Assembly (NCBI GenBank): GCA_948474755.1
Contig: CAOLHI010000399.1
Coordinates: 1 to 64,000 of the forward strand
DNA length: 64,000 bases
From: Ctenosaura bakeri
Taxonomy: Eukaryota; Chordata; Lepidosauria; Squamata; Iguanidae
Direction of reading: 5' to 3'
Shown here: in pieces, positions 54,700 through 64,000 of the stretch
Layout: each line of letters starts with the position of its first letter
Numbering within the stretch: the first letter of the stretch is position 1
Position numbers and translations under genes: made by a program
The notes under the pieces: generated by a model
What the model was told of the DNA's origin: nothing
The model's database searches: none
What the model saw: the letters and a program-made list of their open reading frames with translations, nothing else

Positions 54700-56160
54700 C
54701 TCCCCTTTATGAAAGAATTGTTTCTGCAGCATATAAGAAAAAAAAGGTTGGCCAATGGTCAGGGATTCAGATGTGGTCAAACAACATCTGAGGAGCTAAG
54801 ATTGGGAACCACTGGAATAGAACAATAGTACCCAGACATGAAAAGGCCATGCTGTGTTTTTCTTCCATGGCCATTCTTCCTGCATTGTCTTTTTTTTTTT
54901 TTTTTTTGGTATTAGGGCAGAGAGTGACAGACTGTTGCTCATCCGTTGTATTGCTGTTTGGATTTCTTCTTTTAATGGCTATTCTTAAGTTGATTTTAAT
55001 GCTATTGATAGTTTTGTGATATTTTCACTTTTTATATGTTTTTATGGATGCAAATTTTTCTCTTCATATATTTTTAGATATCGTTTTTAAAGCTACTACC
55101 CTGTTCTACGGTTGGAAGCTGTATGTCTGCCGATCTACCTCCTATACCATATCTATCTGGCTATTGGATCCTTTGTGGAAAAAAAGACAGGCATTTTTTG
55201 ATATATTCCTGTTTCTTTCTACCTTATCCTTCCTTTTTTCAGTATCATGGTCACTCTCAGCTTGATGCAAATAAACTTGAGGGACCTGACCATTATATAT
55301 GTAGAGAAAATAGCTTGCTTATCAGTTTCTGTGTTTAAATATTGTCACGTTAGCCATGTTTGTTTCTTTTCTGAAGGGATTCATTTATTCATGAATTTGC
55401 GTTCTAAAGCACAATGAAACAGAATGAACAAATTTGCAACCTGCACAAAACAGAAGTGGGATTTTACTTTTTCTCTTTTATGCAACAGGACAGTAAGAAG
55501 GCAATTTCCAAAAAGTGAGTACCATGGTGTACCTTTTTTTAGACAAGGCACACACACATTCATATGGAAACACATGGAGTGGAATGTGGTATTGGAGCAG
55601 TGAAATACTAAAATAATTTATTCTGCCACAGACATTACTCTACTTTTTCATTTAAGATGCTCAAAGTAGCTTCCGACATCAATTAAAATAAGAAATACAC
55701 ACTATGTAACCACAGCATGGAAAGGGATTGGCAGGAAGCTGTTTAAAAGAACCATTCAGTTTAAAGATAAAGGGCCAAATGTCTTTGTGAGGTTGTGGAA
55801 GATATGGTGGACCTTCTTCAGAAGGACGTTTGGCACTCTAGAGTGTGACTTCAGGCATGGATATTGTCCACAGTTCAGCCCAGCACAGATGAAGAATGAT
55901 GTCATTTCAAATAGAAGATAATGAGTGGGCAGACCCATGAATGGAGGCAGTTCTTCTCAATGTCCTGGTCTTTACTTCAGCTATTTAAAAATTTTAAGGC
56001 TTTAATAACTAGCCTTTGAATTGGGCCCAAACATGAACTGGAAGCTCAGGATACTGTCAGAAAAGTGAGGAGGAGAAGTCACATTTTTGGCTTGGGCCCA
56101 AGCTTCAGGTCATTCACAGTCCAACAACCAAATGATTCTGATTCAGTCCGAATCCCTTTC
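54700..56160. other. Intronic DNA, nothing recognised
   Basis: A T run lies at about 54887-54907. No exon or named repeat is seen. Confidence 0.5.
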
Positions 56161-56164
56161 ATCA

Positions 56165-56384
56165 CATCACACATCACAATGCTATGATTCCACTTTAACT
56201 GCCGTTGTTCCATCCTATGGAATTGTGGGATTTATAGTTTAGGGAGGGGTACTTAGAATTCTCTGCCAGAGAGTTCCTCTAGTGCCTCACCAAAAGACAT
56301 GCCCCAGGATCCCATAGGATGCTGCCATGGCAGTTAAAATTGGAATTGTAGTGCTATAATTATGTAGTGTGAAAGAGCCCCTGA
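56165..56384. mobile_element. Palindromic MITE, family M2
   Basis: CACTTTAACTGCCGTTGTTCC left and GCTGCCATGGCAGTTAAAAT right, with GTGTGAAAGAGCCCC at the end and the AGAGAGTTCCTCTAGTGCCTCAC centre seen also at 63495. Confidence 0.75.
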
Positions 56385-56389
56385 TTTAG

Positions 56390-59300
56390 CTTGCAATTTA
56401 CATTAATCTAGTTGTAATGAGATTAGGAAATATGTCCCCATGGCCACATTGGTCTTTTCTAGAAATGGGTGCACTGGCCTAAACTGGACAGAAGCAGACC
56501 TGGCATGCCAGCTCTTTGTTCTTTCAAAGGTAACCCAAGACTATTTATCTGGTTTCTTGAGTGGATGGTCTAGAACATGAATGAAAAATCCATGCAAGTT
56601 ACTGGTTTTAGGTGAGCAATTACAGTATATCTTCCAAATTATGGAGAAATGCAATAATGTAGGTGAAATGTTAAGTGCTTAATGTTAAGTGCTTGCACGC
56701 ACAAGCATATATTTGTTGAGAGTGTATGTGTGCATGGGTTTTAAGTGAGGAATTTGGAAAACTTGTGGCAGAGAACATTTCCTTATTCCAAGGGATGAGA
56801 ATTGTGGCATGTTCAGAGGGAGAATCTATCAATATAATGGAATTTTGTCAAAATATCCGGTAAAATTCACTTGTTAAGTTCAGTGTCTTTTGTGGAAATC
56901 TTCCTTCTGGTCAACCTATATTGTGGGTTTTTTAGTCTTAAGCCTGTCTAAACATGTATATATCACTCACAGGACTAGAGGTGAGTTGGAATTAAAGAGA
57001 TGGACACTGTAGGAATACTTAATGGTCATTCTGTTACGTTTGAGTGATAAATGGATTTGATGAAAGTATGACTAGAGTTCAGAATATGTACCTGAGATTG
57101 ACTGGTAGGATTCTCTAAGGGAATTTTGTAACATTATAGGCTTCTGAATTGGGGCTGTGGGAATTTTATCTTTCTGCAGAAGCCTTTTTACCCCCCCACC
57201 CCCCATTATGTTAACTCTGTTATTCATGTTTAATTGTGTTTTTATACTGACTGCAGCATGTGCTATAGGAAGCATGGTCTGATTCAGAACCTTTGTGCAG
57301 GTAACGTCGAAAACAAGGCTGCTATTAAAACCTTAATTATCTAGATTAAAATTGCATTAGCAGTAGCAAGAACAGAGATGTTTGGAAACTACAGTACTTC
57401 TAAATATTTTTCTTTAAGTTGCGTGTGTGTGTGTGTGAGAGATTTTTGATTTCTTCAGAGGACCCAGTTATGACTTTTAGCTTTAAGCAGCTAGTACAGT
57501 ATAAATAACTATAACAATACTGATTTCATTTGAATGTGCAGAAGGTCAAGCACATTCATCAAACAGGGAAGTGACTGTGTTGACCATTCTGGATATAAAA
57601 TAAAACATGAATATATAAATGGATGATTAGGACACAATCGTAGTGCTTCTTCTAAACAGGAAAGATTTTATACACAGTGTGTTATACCTGTGCACAGTGC
57701 GTTATGTGTTATTGCCATACAGTATATAGTAAGTGAAGCTACAGGTTACTTTAATTTTTTTTTAATTTTCCATTAAGTTGTAAGGACAAACAAGCAAACA
57801 ACATAGAACAGTATGAAAATGAGAAGTAAAAATATGGTACCAGCATTACCATATATATAACAAAAAAAGACAACAAATAGAAAAAACAGAATAATACTAT
57901 CACATGTGGATAACATTGCAAGAAGAAAGATCTACATGTACATTAAGGGTTGACTTCTCTCTCTGTTAGAACTACAGAACTACAGGCTGCTTTCACCAGC
58001 AGTGTATCCTCTGACATATAGCAAAGATTAAATCCTTAAGCCAGAAATTTGTTCTTGTTTCCTCTTTGTTTCATTGTCATGGGGAAAAAAGTTGTAAAAA
58101 ATAATCTCTTCTGTTCCAGTTGATATTTTCTACAAGAGGGGTGGCATTACATGTGTTTATTTTAACATGTTGGTGCTTAAAGAAACTTGCTCTTGAATAT
58201 TTTATACAGAACTGTAAAGATGCATGCGCTTGGTGTATTATCAGCTCTTCTAATTGGAGAGGTGTCCACAAAAATATATCTGAGAAACTTTGTTGATGCT
58301 TGTAAAATCAGTACAGTTTGAACACATATAAATGTTGCACTTAGAATTTTCTTTTGATCCAGGAGTGCAATTTTCCTTTCTAGAACTCTGTTATAAAATG
58401 AGCCCTGGGCAAATAGTGCTGGAGTTGGCCCAGCCAGCCTAACCCAACTCAACCCTCTACTAGGACTTTCGTTCCCTTATTAAATGTCAGTATGTAGAAT
58501 AATAGCACTGGCTTAGGGGCAATCTTCTATTTCAAAACCTTTGAGTGTCTCCTTGCCAAGTCTTGAATTGTATGAACCCTTGAGATGAAAGAATGTTTCA
58601 TCTTGTGCCAGCCAAGATTCCTACAAAATGCATCGTAGCCATTTCCTAATGATAGTTGTTTCATGCAACTTTCCTAATGATAGTTGTTTCATGTTTGTGT
58701 GATTGAGAACAACTGCTTCAGTCCTTTCTCCAAGTACAGCAGCAAAGAGATAGTTGACCAAGAAGTTGATCTGCAAATGTTCTATGGTTACAATAGCAAT
58801 TACAGTGATAATTATATGGAAGAGGAACTATAGAATGTCTGCAAACCTAGGCTCTCAGTGGGAGAGGAAAGGTGTTTGTAACATCTCCATCACCAGAAGT
58901 AAATTTTTTTGGTTGCAATGGTAATATGATGTGCAGGACAGTTGTAGAGCTGTGTTTTTGTAGAACTTTATGACTCCATAACAAGTCAGCTCTTCAGCAG
59001 TGGTACCAAATTGATGTTTCCAGAGTGTATTTTAATTTAAACCTGGAAATTTTACTTGTTTTAGCTTTATATTCATTTGCCTTGCCCTTCTTTCCTTACT
59101 CATTGCTGCATGAAATGGCCTGAGACTGTGCTGCAAATTATTGAACCAGTTTGGAAAATAATTAGCTTGCCTTTCTGCGAAGAATCGTGTGAACTGTTGA
59201 TCTATGAAAGCATGACAATTTCTTAATAGATATATCTAGTGTTTTCAGAGACTGAAGTATGGGTATGTGTCTTTGTTGTGCATATAGGTGCTATCTTTGT

Positions 59301-60870
59301 AAGTCAGCTTGGGTCATGTACCAGGAGCCAGGCAGGATATAAGTTAAATAAATAGATAAATTTCAATTCCAAGAGCTCCTTGCTTAAAAACTGAATGTAT
59401 TGCCTCTTTTCTGCCTTGGCATTTTCTGTGTTTGAGTAAGATCTGTAGAACCTCACTGTGTGTTTATAGAGCTGATATGGTTCCTTTTTATATCAGTGTC
59501 ACATTTTCTGGAAGGTAAATCTGGTAGGAATGAGGGGTAACAAAACTCACCTCTTTAACCATATGATTGCACATATGTAAAAAAATAGGTACTATATTTA
59601 TGTAAAGAAATAGGTGCTATACCACTTGAGCACTGATTCTAGAGTAGCAACCTATGATAGCATTTCTCTCAAGGGACAGTTTATTGTTCATTTCTAAAAA
59701 ATTTCAACTGCTTACTAGATAGAAGAAGAAACATTAATAGACAAGTATGCTCAGTGACAGTTGTGGCCAAAAGGGTAGCCATAGCATAACAATATCCCCA
59801 GGGGCTAAGACCAAAGACAACAATGGAGCCTTCATCAAACCAGTGTTTGGGTTGCAGGATTAAATACCTCTGGGGACCATATGAGCACATTTGAGAAACC
59901 ATGGATAAGGAAAACAAGATGAAATATTGGATTGGTCTAAGACTTTATGGTACCTGAAGTAGACCAGTAAACTGAATTTGAGATGGATACTTAAAGCCTA
60001 CCAAGTTATTATGGCAGATAAGGCAGAAATTCCCACAAGTATCTTTCTTGATCCCTGCTAGTACAAATATAATAACAACAAATTAACAAGAAATTAAATA
60101 AATACCAATGTCCTTTTAATGATACTCCAGGGCTGCTGTCTGAGGCAGCTACCTTCTCTGCCAAATGGTAGGGCAGATGTTGTTGCAGGTGATATTGTGA
60201 TTGATTCGCTTTGTCCTTCCCAAACCCCAGCACATGTCACTTTTCTTATCAAATTGCAACTGAAATACAGCAAATTGCAGCAAGGCCATAAAATGCTCGG
60301 ACTGCAGCCTGTTTTCAAGTGAGTCTGTTGGACATTTATAACATATAAGCCAACAGTCCCCTGGCTCCTGAAGGCAAATGCTTTAAACAGGCTGTCTCTG
60401 ATGGCTATTGCAATAAAGTTTGCAAACAAAATAATGCTTAAAATTATAAAGAAGGTCTTCAGGGAAAATACCAAACTCTTCAGATAATGGATCATATCTG
60501 GAGCATGTTGAATAAAGGTTTTAAAAGCCTTTTTGGCTTTTTATGGTGTACAGTGCTTTAAAAATCTTGAAACCTCATGCAAGTCAGATGGCTATATTTA
60601 GAACATAAATAAGTCATTATTCAGGGAATCCTTTAGCTCTCATTACGGTAATGGATATGCTAAAACAGAAGGAAGTGATTTCAGGATGGCTAGTTCCTAC
60701 AGTAAGAATATGATTTAATTACAAGAGGAAAAGGGAAAATAGCAAATTCACATCTATGTTGAAAATAGCACATGCCTGGTTAAAAGAATATGAGACTGGA
60801 TGGGGTTCCCTTTTAAGCAGAACCCTAAACACAATAAAATAGTTTCCATGTTGTTGAAACAAGGTCAAAT
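56390..60870. other. Intronic DNA with simple repeats
   Basis: AATGTTAAGTGCTT is doubled at about 56668-56695. A C-rich run is at 57189-57206, a (GT)8 tract at about 57423-57439, and an A-rich block at about 57840-57900. A possible LINE/SINE tail (AAATAAATAGATAAATTTC) lies at about 59344-59362. No exon is recognised. Confidence 0.45.
58642..58693 (+). repeat. Perfect 24-bp direct duplication
   Basis: TTTCCTAATGATAGTTGTTT and the next four bases CATG occur at 58642-58665 and again at 58670-58693, separated by CAAC. Confidence 0.9.
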
Positions 60871-60879
60871 AAAGTTTGG

Positions 60880-61628
60880 CTGATACGCCAGCTGCGCCCC
60901 TTCCTGGACTTGGAACACCTAAAAACAGTGGTACATGCGCTGGTAACTTCACGGCATGACTTCTGTAATGCGCTTTACATAGGGCTACCCATGTGCTTAG
61001 TCCGGAAACTTCAATTAATTCAGAATATGGCAGCCAGGTTGGTCACCGGAAGATCTAAAACTGACCACATAACACCTATTCTGAAGTCTTTACATTGGCT
61101 GCCTATTAGTTTCCGGGCACAGTACAAGGTGTTGGTTCTTACCTTTAAAGCCCTTCATGGCTTGGGGCCAGCCTACCTGCGGGATCGCCTTCTCCCATAT
61201 AATCCACCCCGCACACTAAGGTCCTCTGGGAGGAATTTACTGCAGCCAATCAGAACTAGGTTGGCTGCAGTTACCCAGAGGACCTTTTCTTCTGTTGCTC
61301 CCAAGTTATGGAATGGCCTGCCGGAGGAGACCCGGCACATTACCAGTCTTGACTGCTTTAAAAAAGCAGTCAAGACTGTTCTCTTCCGACAGGCCTTCCC
61401 AGACTAGTGTTCCACCGCCTCTCATCAATTGTCTCTTTGTTCTAATTTTGTTTTTAATTTGTTTTTAATAATTAATGTGTTTTAGGGGGATAGAAGGGTT
61501 GGTGGGTGGGGAGGATGCGGTACATTTTAATGTTTTAATGTATTTATATATTTTTGTAATGCCGCTTTGATCCACTGGGAGAGGCGGGATAAAAATGAAT
61601 GTTGTTATTATTATTATTATTATTAGTC
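60880..61628 (+). mobile_element. 5'-truncated L2-type LINE, C-terminal ORF2 end intact
   Basis: One uninterrupted frame of about 175 codons (to stop TAG 61405-61407) encodes the C-terminal region after the reverse transcriptase palm: LVTSRHDFCNALYIGLP, LQLIQNMAARLVTG, ILKSLHWLPISFRAQYK, FKALHGLGPAYLRD, APKLWNGLPEETR and LDCFKKAVKTVLFRQAF. These are typical of the L2 clade. The 3' UTR ends GCCGCTTTGATCCACTGGGAG, GCGGGATAAAAATGAATG and a (TTATTA)n microsatellite, as expected for L2 priming. No endonuclease or catalytic RT box is present, so it cannot move by itself. With no stop or frameshift it is clearly the youngest LINE in the window. Confidence 0.85.
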
Positions 61629-61629
61629 A

Positions 61630-62140
61630 ACAGGTTTGTTCTAGTGATTCAGAAAATATTTGTTTGAAAAGGGGAATGAATCCTTACTTAATATATTTCA
61701 TAGTCCTATTGTACAGGAGTGGGTTTAGTATGCAATAAGAATTCATATTATAGCTACTATGAAAAGTTGCAGCAGAAATCACTGTGTTGTTGAAGAACTG
61801 TGCTGCCTAGCCTGCAAGCCTCAGATTGAGCTGTCTTCATGAGCAGATTGGGGCAGTAGTCTTGCTTTGTGTTGTGGAAGAACACAAATCTGTCTCTGAT
61901 GGCTATTTTGCGACTGCACAGCTGTTACTCCTTTGGGATATGGTTGGTCTTGTTTTTATTCTCTTGTGCAGTTTCAGTTATTCCCTCAGTGCCTTTCTGT
62001 ATTGGCAACAAGTGCATGGGCACCACCAAAATGACACAATGTCTCCTGAATGTGCTTCTCTTCTGTTATGAAAAAACACGTGAGGCCCATTTCTGTGTTG
62101 GAACTGCTTATGCTTTAATTATTGTCACCTTTTGGGGCAG
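61630..62140. other. Intronic DNA, nothing recognised
   Basis: No exon or repeat is recognised. Overlapping open stretches at 61826-62150 are judged to be chance. Confidence 0.45.
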
Positions 62141-62141
62141 C

Positions 62142-62336
62142 CTTCCTTAGGGCTGCAAAGCAAGTAGAATTGCACCTGATTAGTACTTGGCTGAGGGACC
62201 ATAAAGGAATACTAGGATCTCCTGGTAGGACTAGGAAACATCTGTCCTAGAGATTTGCTGCTAGTTAGAGTGTGCAGTATTGGGCTGAATGGACCAACAG
62301 TCTTGATTCAGTATAAGGCTGCTTTCTGTGCAGAAC
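62142..62336 (+). repeat. 5S-like SINE with a different tail
   Basis: TGATTAGTACTTGGCTGAGG and GGAATACTAGGATCTCC match the distal 5S rRNA part (TTAGTACTTGGATGGGAG in 5S). The tail, TATTGGGCTGAATGGACC and GATTCAGTATAAGGCTGC, differs from the BovB-like tail of the 2424 and 15589 copies and is itself a widespread reptile repeat end. Confidence 0.55.
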
Positions 62337-62339
62337 TTG

Positions 62340-63490
62340 GAAAGTTACACGATACAGAAAGTAACACACTGGGTTATTCATTGCTGGCATATTACCATGA
62401 CTATTACTATTGTGCCATTGAAAGCTGCCAAAAAATGTTCTCTGGTTTTCCTGACTCTGATCATCGTTAATTCTGGGGAATGGTTCCCCCGTCTTGACTC
62501 CTTCCCCGAACCACCCACACAGGCATAGTGGAGCAGGCCAATTGGCTGCCATGTGTGCTTTGAGTGAGTGTGTAGAAGCAGTTGTTCAATCTTGTTTCCA
62601 TCTCCATCTCCTACTCCCCCAAATAGTTGTCTAAATTGTATGCAGGCCCTCAGGCATGCAGAAAAACTGGCCCCAACCTCTTTCACAGCTTACACCAACC
62701 CAACCAATTCAAGTGTACATCCTTTGCTCATTTTTGGAAGAGCCCTCTTTGCTTACCCCTTAAATTCTCAGTAAATCTCTGTTTTTTGGTCAGAGAATGG
62801 AAGAAAGCAGAAAAGCCAGACTAATTTTTGAAAAGTTTTTTTCCTTCTAAATTTTCATCTGAGTCTGTAGATCAGCTTATATTTTCAGTGCATCATCTCC
62901 CCCACTCCCTACCTCCCTCCTGCCCTGCTTCCTCACTTTTTGTTACTCGCCCCTTGCTAGCTGCACAACAAAAAGGTTGTCACCCATGTAGCCCTTCCAT
63001 CTCCCCTTCCCATTGCTTAGACTGAGTTAGTATACACCTAGTGTTGTATAACAGAGAGAAATCCAGTTGTTACACTGAAAACTAGTGAGTTATAGCCCTG
63101 GGATGCTGTTCTAGATGATGGAATTAATTGCCCTGCCTCACTTTTCTTTAGGTGGTAATACTGCTCCATTAATTTTAAAATACTTTAAGCCAACCCTGCT
63201 GTGTTTATGATAAATCGCACTGCAGCTACAGAACGGGAACATGGACTTTGCTTCAAAAACACGCCCTAATAATACCTTTAATTTCACTTTTTCTTCACAG
63301 AGCTTAGGGCAACATATGTCATTAATTCCTTATTTTTCCGTCACTCTAACTTTGCAGTATAAGGGGACACTGAGAATGAGAATGTGAGTGATCCAAGTTT
63401 CTTTAGCATTATTATTTTTTTTAAAAAATATGTGTTTATATGATTAATTTCTTTAAAAAGATGTGTGATTGTACAATTGGTGTCTTAAGA
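62340..63490. other. Intronic DNA, nothing recognised
   Basis: No exon or named repeat is seen. Confidence 0.5.
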
Positions 63491-63494
63491 ACCT

Positions 63495-63717
63495 TTTCAT
63501 ACTGTACAGTTTCAGTCTTGCGATTCCAGTTTAATTACCATGGTTCCATCTCATGGAATCCTGGGATTTGCAGTTTAAGGAGAGGCACTAAGACTACTTA
63601 GTCAGTGAGTTCCTCTAGTGTCTCACAAAACTACAAGCTCTAGGATTCCATAGGTTAACTGCCTTGGCAGTTAAAGTGGAATCTCAGTGCTGTAATGTGT
63701 AGTGTGAAAGGGCCCTA
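63495..63717. mobile_element. Palindromic MITE, family M2
   Basis: CCAGTTTAATTACCATGGTTCC left and CTTGGCAGTTAAAGTGGAATC right, ending GTGTGAAAGGGCCC. Centre GTGAGTTCCTCTAGTGTCTCAC. Confidence 0.75.
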
Positions 63718-64000
63718 ACGAACAATAAAGGCATGCAGCCAACCCAACACAGGAGGATGGGCATGGGATAAAAAGGATATATCTGACAGGCAGATCAGCT
63801 TTTGGAGCAGAGGAAGGCAGATGTGTCTTATGAAGAGCAGAAGGTGAAGGGAAGTGAATCTCACCAACATTTGAAAAATCTAAACCAAACCAAGTCAGGC
63901 TACTGTTTCTACGTACATTTGTATAAACCCAGATGTCATACTGATTTACAATATGATTATTTTCCTCACTGAGAGAACCCTTTTGTTATAGTGTATAAGC

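Larger units (their letters stand above)
44212..64000 (+). other. PPP1R14C: PPP1R14C intron 1 (5' part)
   Basis: Starts at the GT donor 44212-44213 and continues beyond the window. No exon encoding the acidic EEEMPE-type continuation of the PHIN domain was found on the + strand, so intron 1 exceeds 19.7 kb. A very long first intron is normal for this gene in mammals. It contains repeats listed separately. 45000-46680, 54700-56160, 56390-60870 and 61630-63490 show no recognised gene. Confidence 0.8.

Noticed and set aside
44212..64000. Search for PPP1R14C exon 2
   Set aside because: No + strand stretch encoding the acidic EEEMPE-type continuation after LYGCE was seen. The exon must lie beyond the window.
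1..64000. CRISPR arrays, operons, prophage or other prokaryotic systems
   Set aside because: No regularly spaced repeats, Shine-Dalgarno-led gene strings or dense coding. The sequence is vertebrate nuclear DNA.

Overview
The window looks like nuclear DNA of a squamate reptile, most likely a lizard. It is AT-rich, intron-scale sequence carrying a typical lepidosaur repeat set: tRNA-headed SINEs with a BovB-like tail, 5S rRNA-headed SINEs, L2- and CR1-type LINE fragments, Tigger/mariner-type elements, and many copies of one palindromic terminal-inverted-repeat (TIR) family. The assignment rests on remembered repeat consensus sequences, not on a search. There is no bacterial gene organisation, CRISPR array, functional tRNA or functional rRNA gene.

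Only one gene can be named. A CpG island at about 43380-44345 holds the first coding exon (43903-44211, + strand) of PPP1R14C (KEPI), a PKC-activated inhibitor of protein phosphatase 1. The exon encodes residues 1-103 and ends at a GT splice donor. No second exon is visible, so 44212-64000 is read as intron 1, running off the window.

Layout. 1-41 kb: intergenic, repeat-rich, with SINEs, L2/CR1 LINE fossils, two Tigger-like derivatives, four copies of a CATACC-ended transposon, two inverted copies of an unnamed promoter-bearing element (10.6 and 25.6 kb), and a perfect 168-bp tandem duplication at 24.8-25.1 kb. Several short coding-like islands were found by reading splice signals: + strand at 6.95-7.42 kb (broken frame) and 18.4 kb (TATA box, short exon, strong donor); - strand at 34.6-34.7 and 33.0-33.2 kb, plus an open stretch at 39.4-39.8 kb. 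None is recognised. 41.0-43.4 kb: a dense nest of transposons inside transposons abutting the CpG island. 43.4-44.3 kb: promoter and exon 1. 44.3-64 kb: intron 1 with two palindromic elements close to the splice donor, two degenerate L2 copies (49.8-50.7 and 53.3-54.7 kb) and one much better preserved L2 3' end (60.9-61.6 kb).

The most interesting signal is the palindromic TIR family. Several copies show 3-bp target duplications (TTA, TAA, ATA, CCA, CTG), pointing to PIF/Harbinger-type mobility. The two arms of individual copies share copy-specific changes. Copies within about 2 kb of the CpG island keep their CpG sites while distant copies mostly have TpG/CpA.
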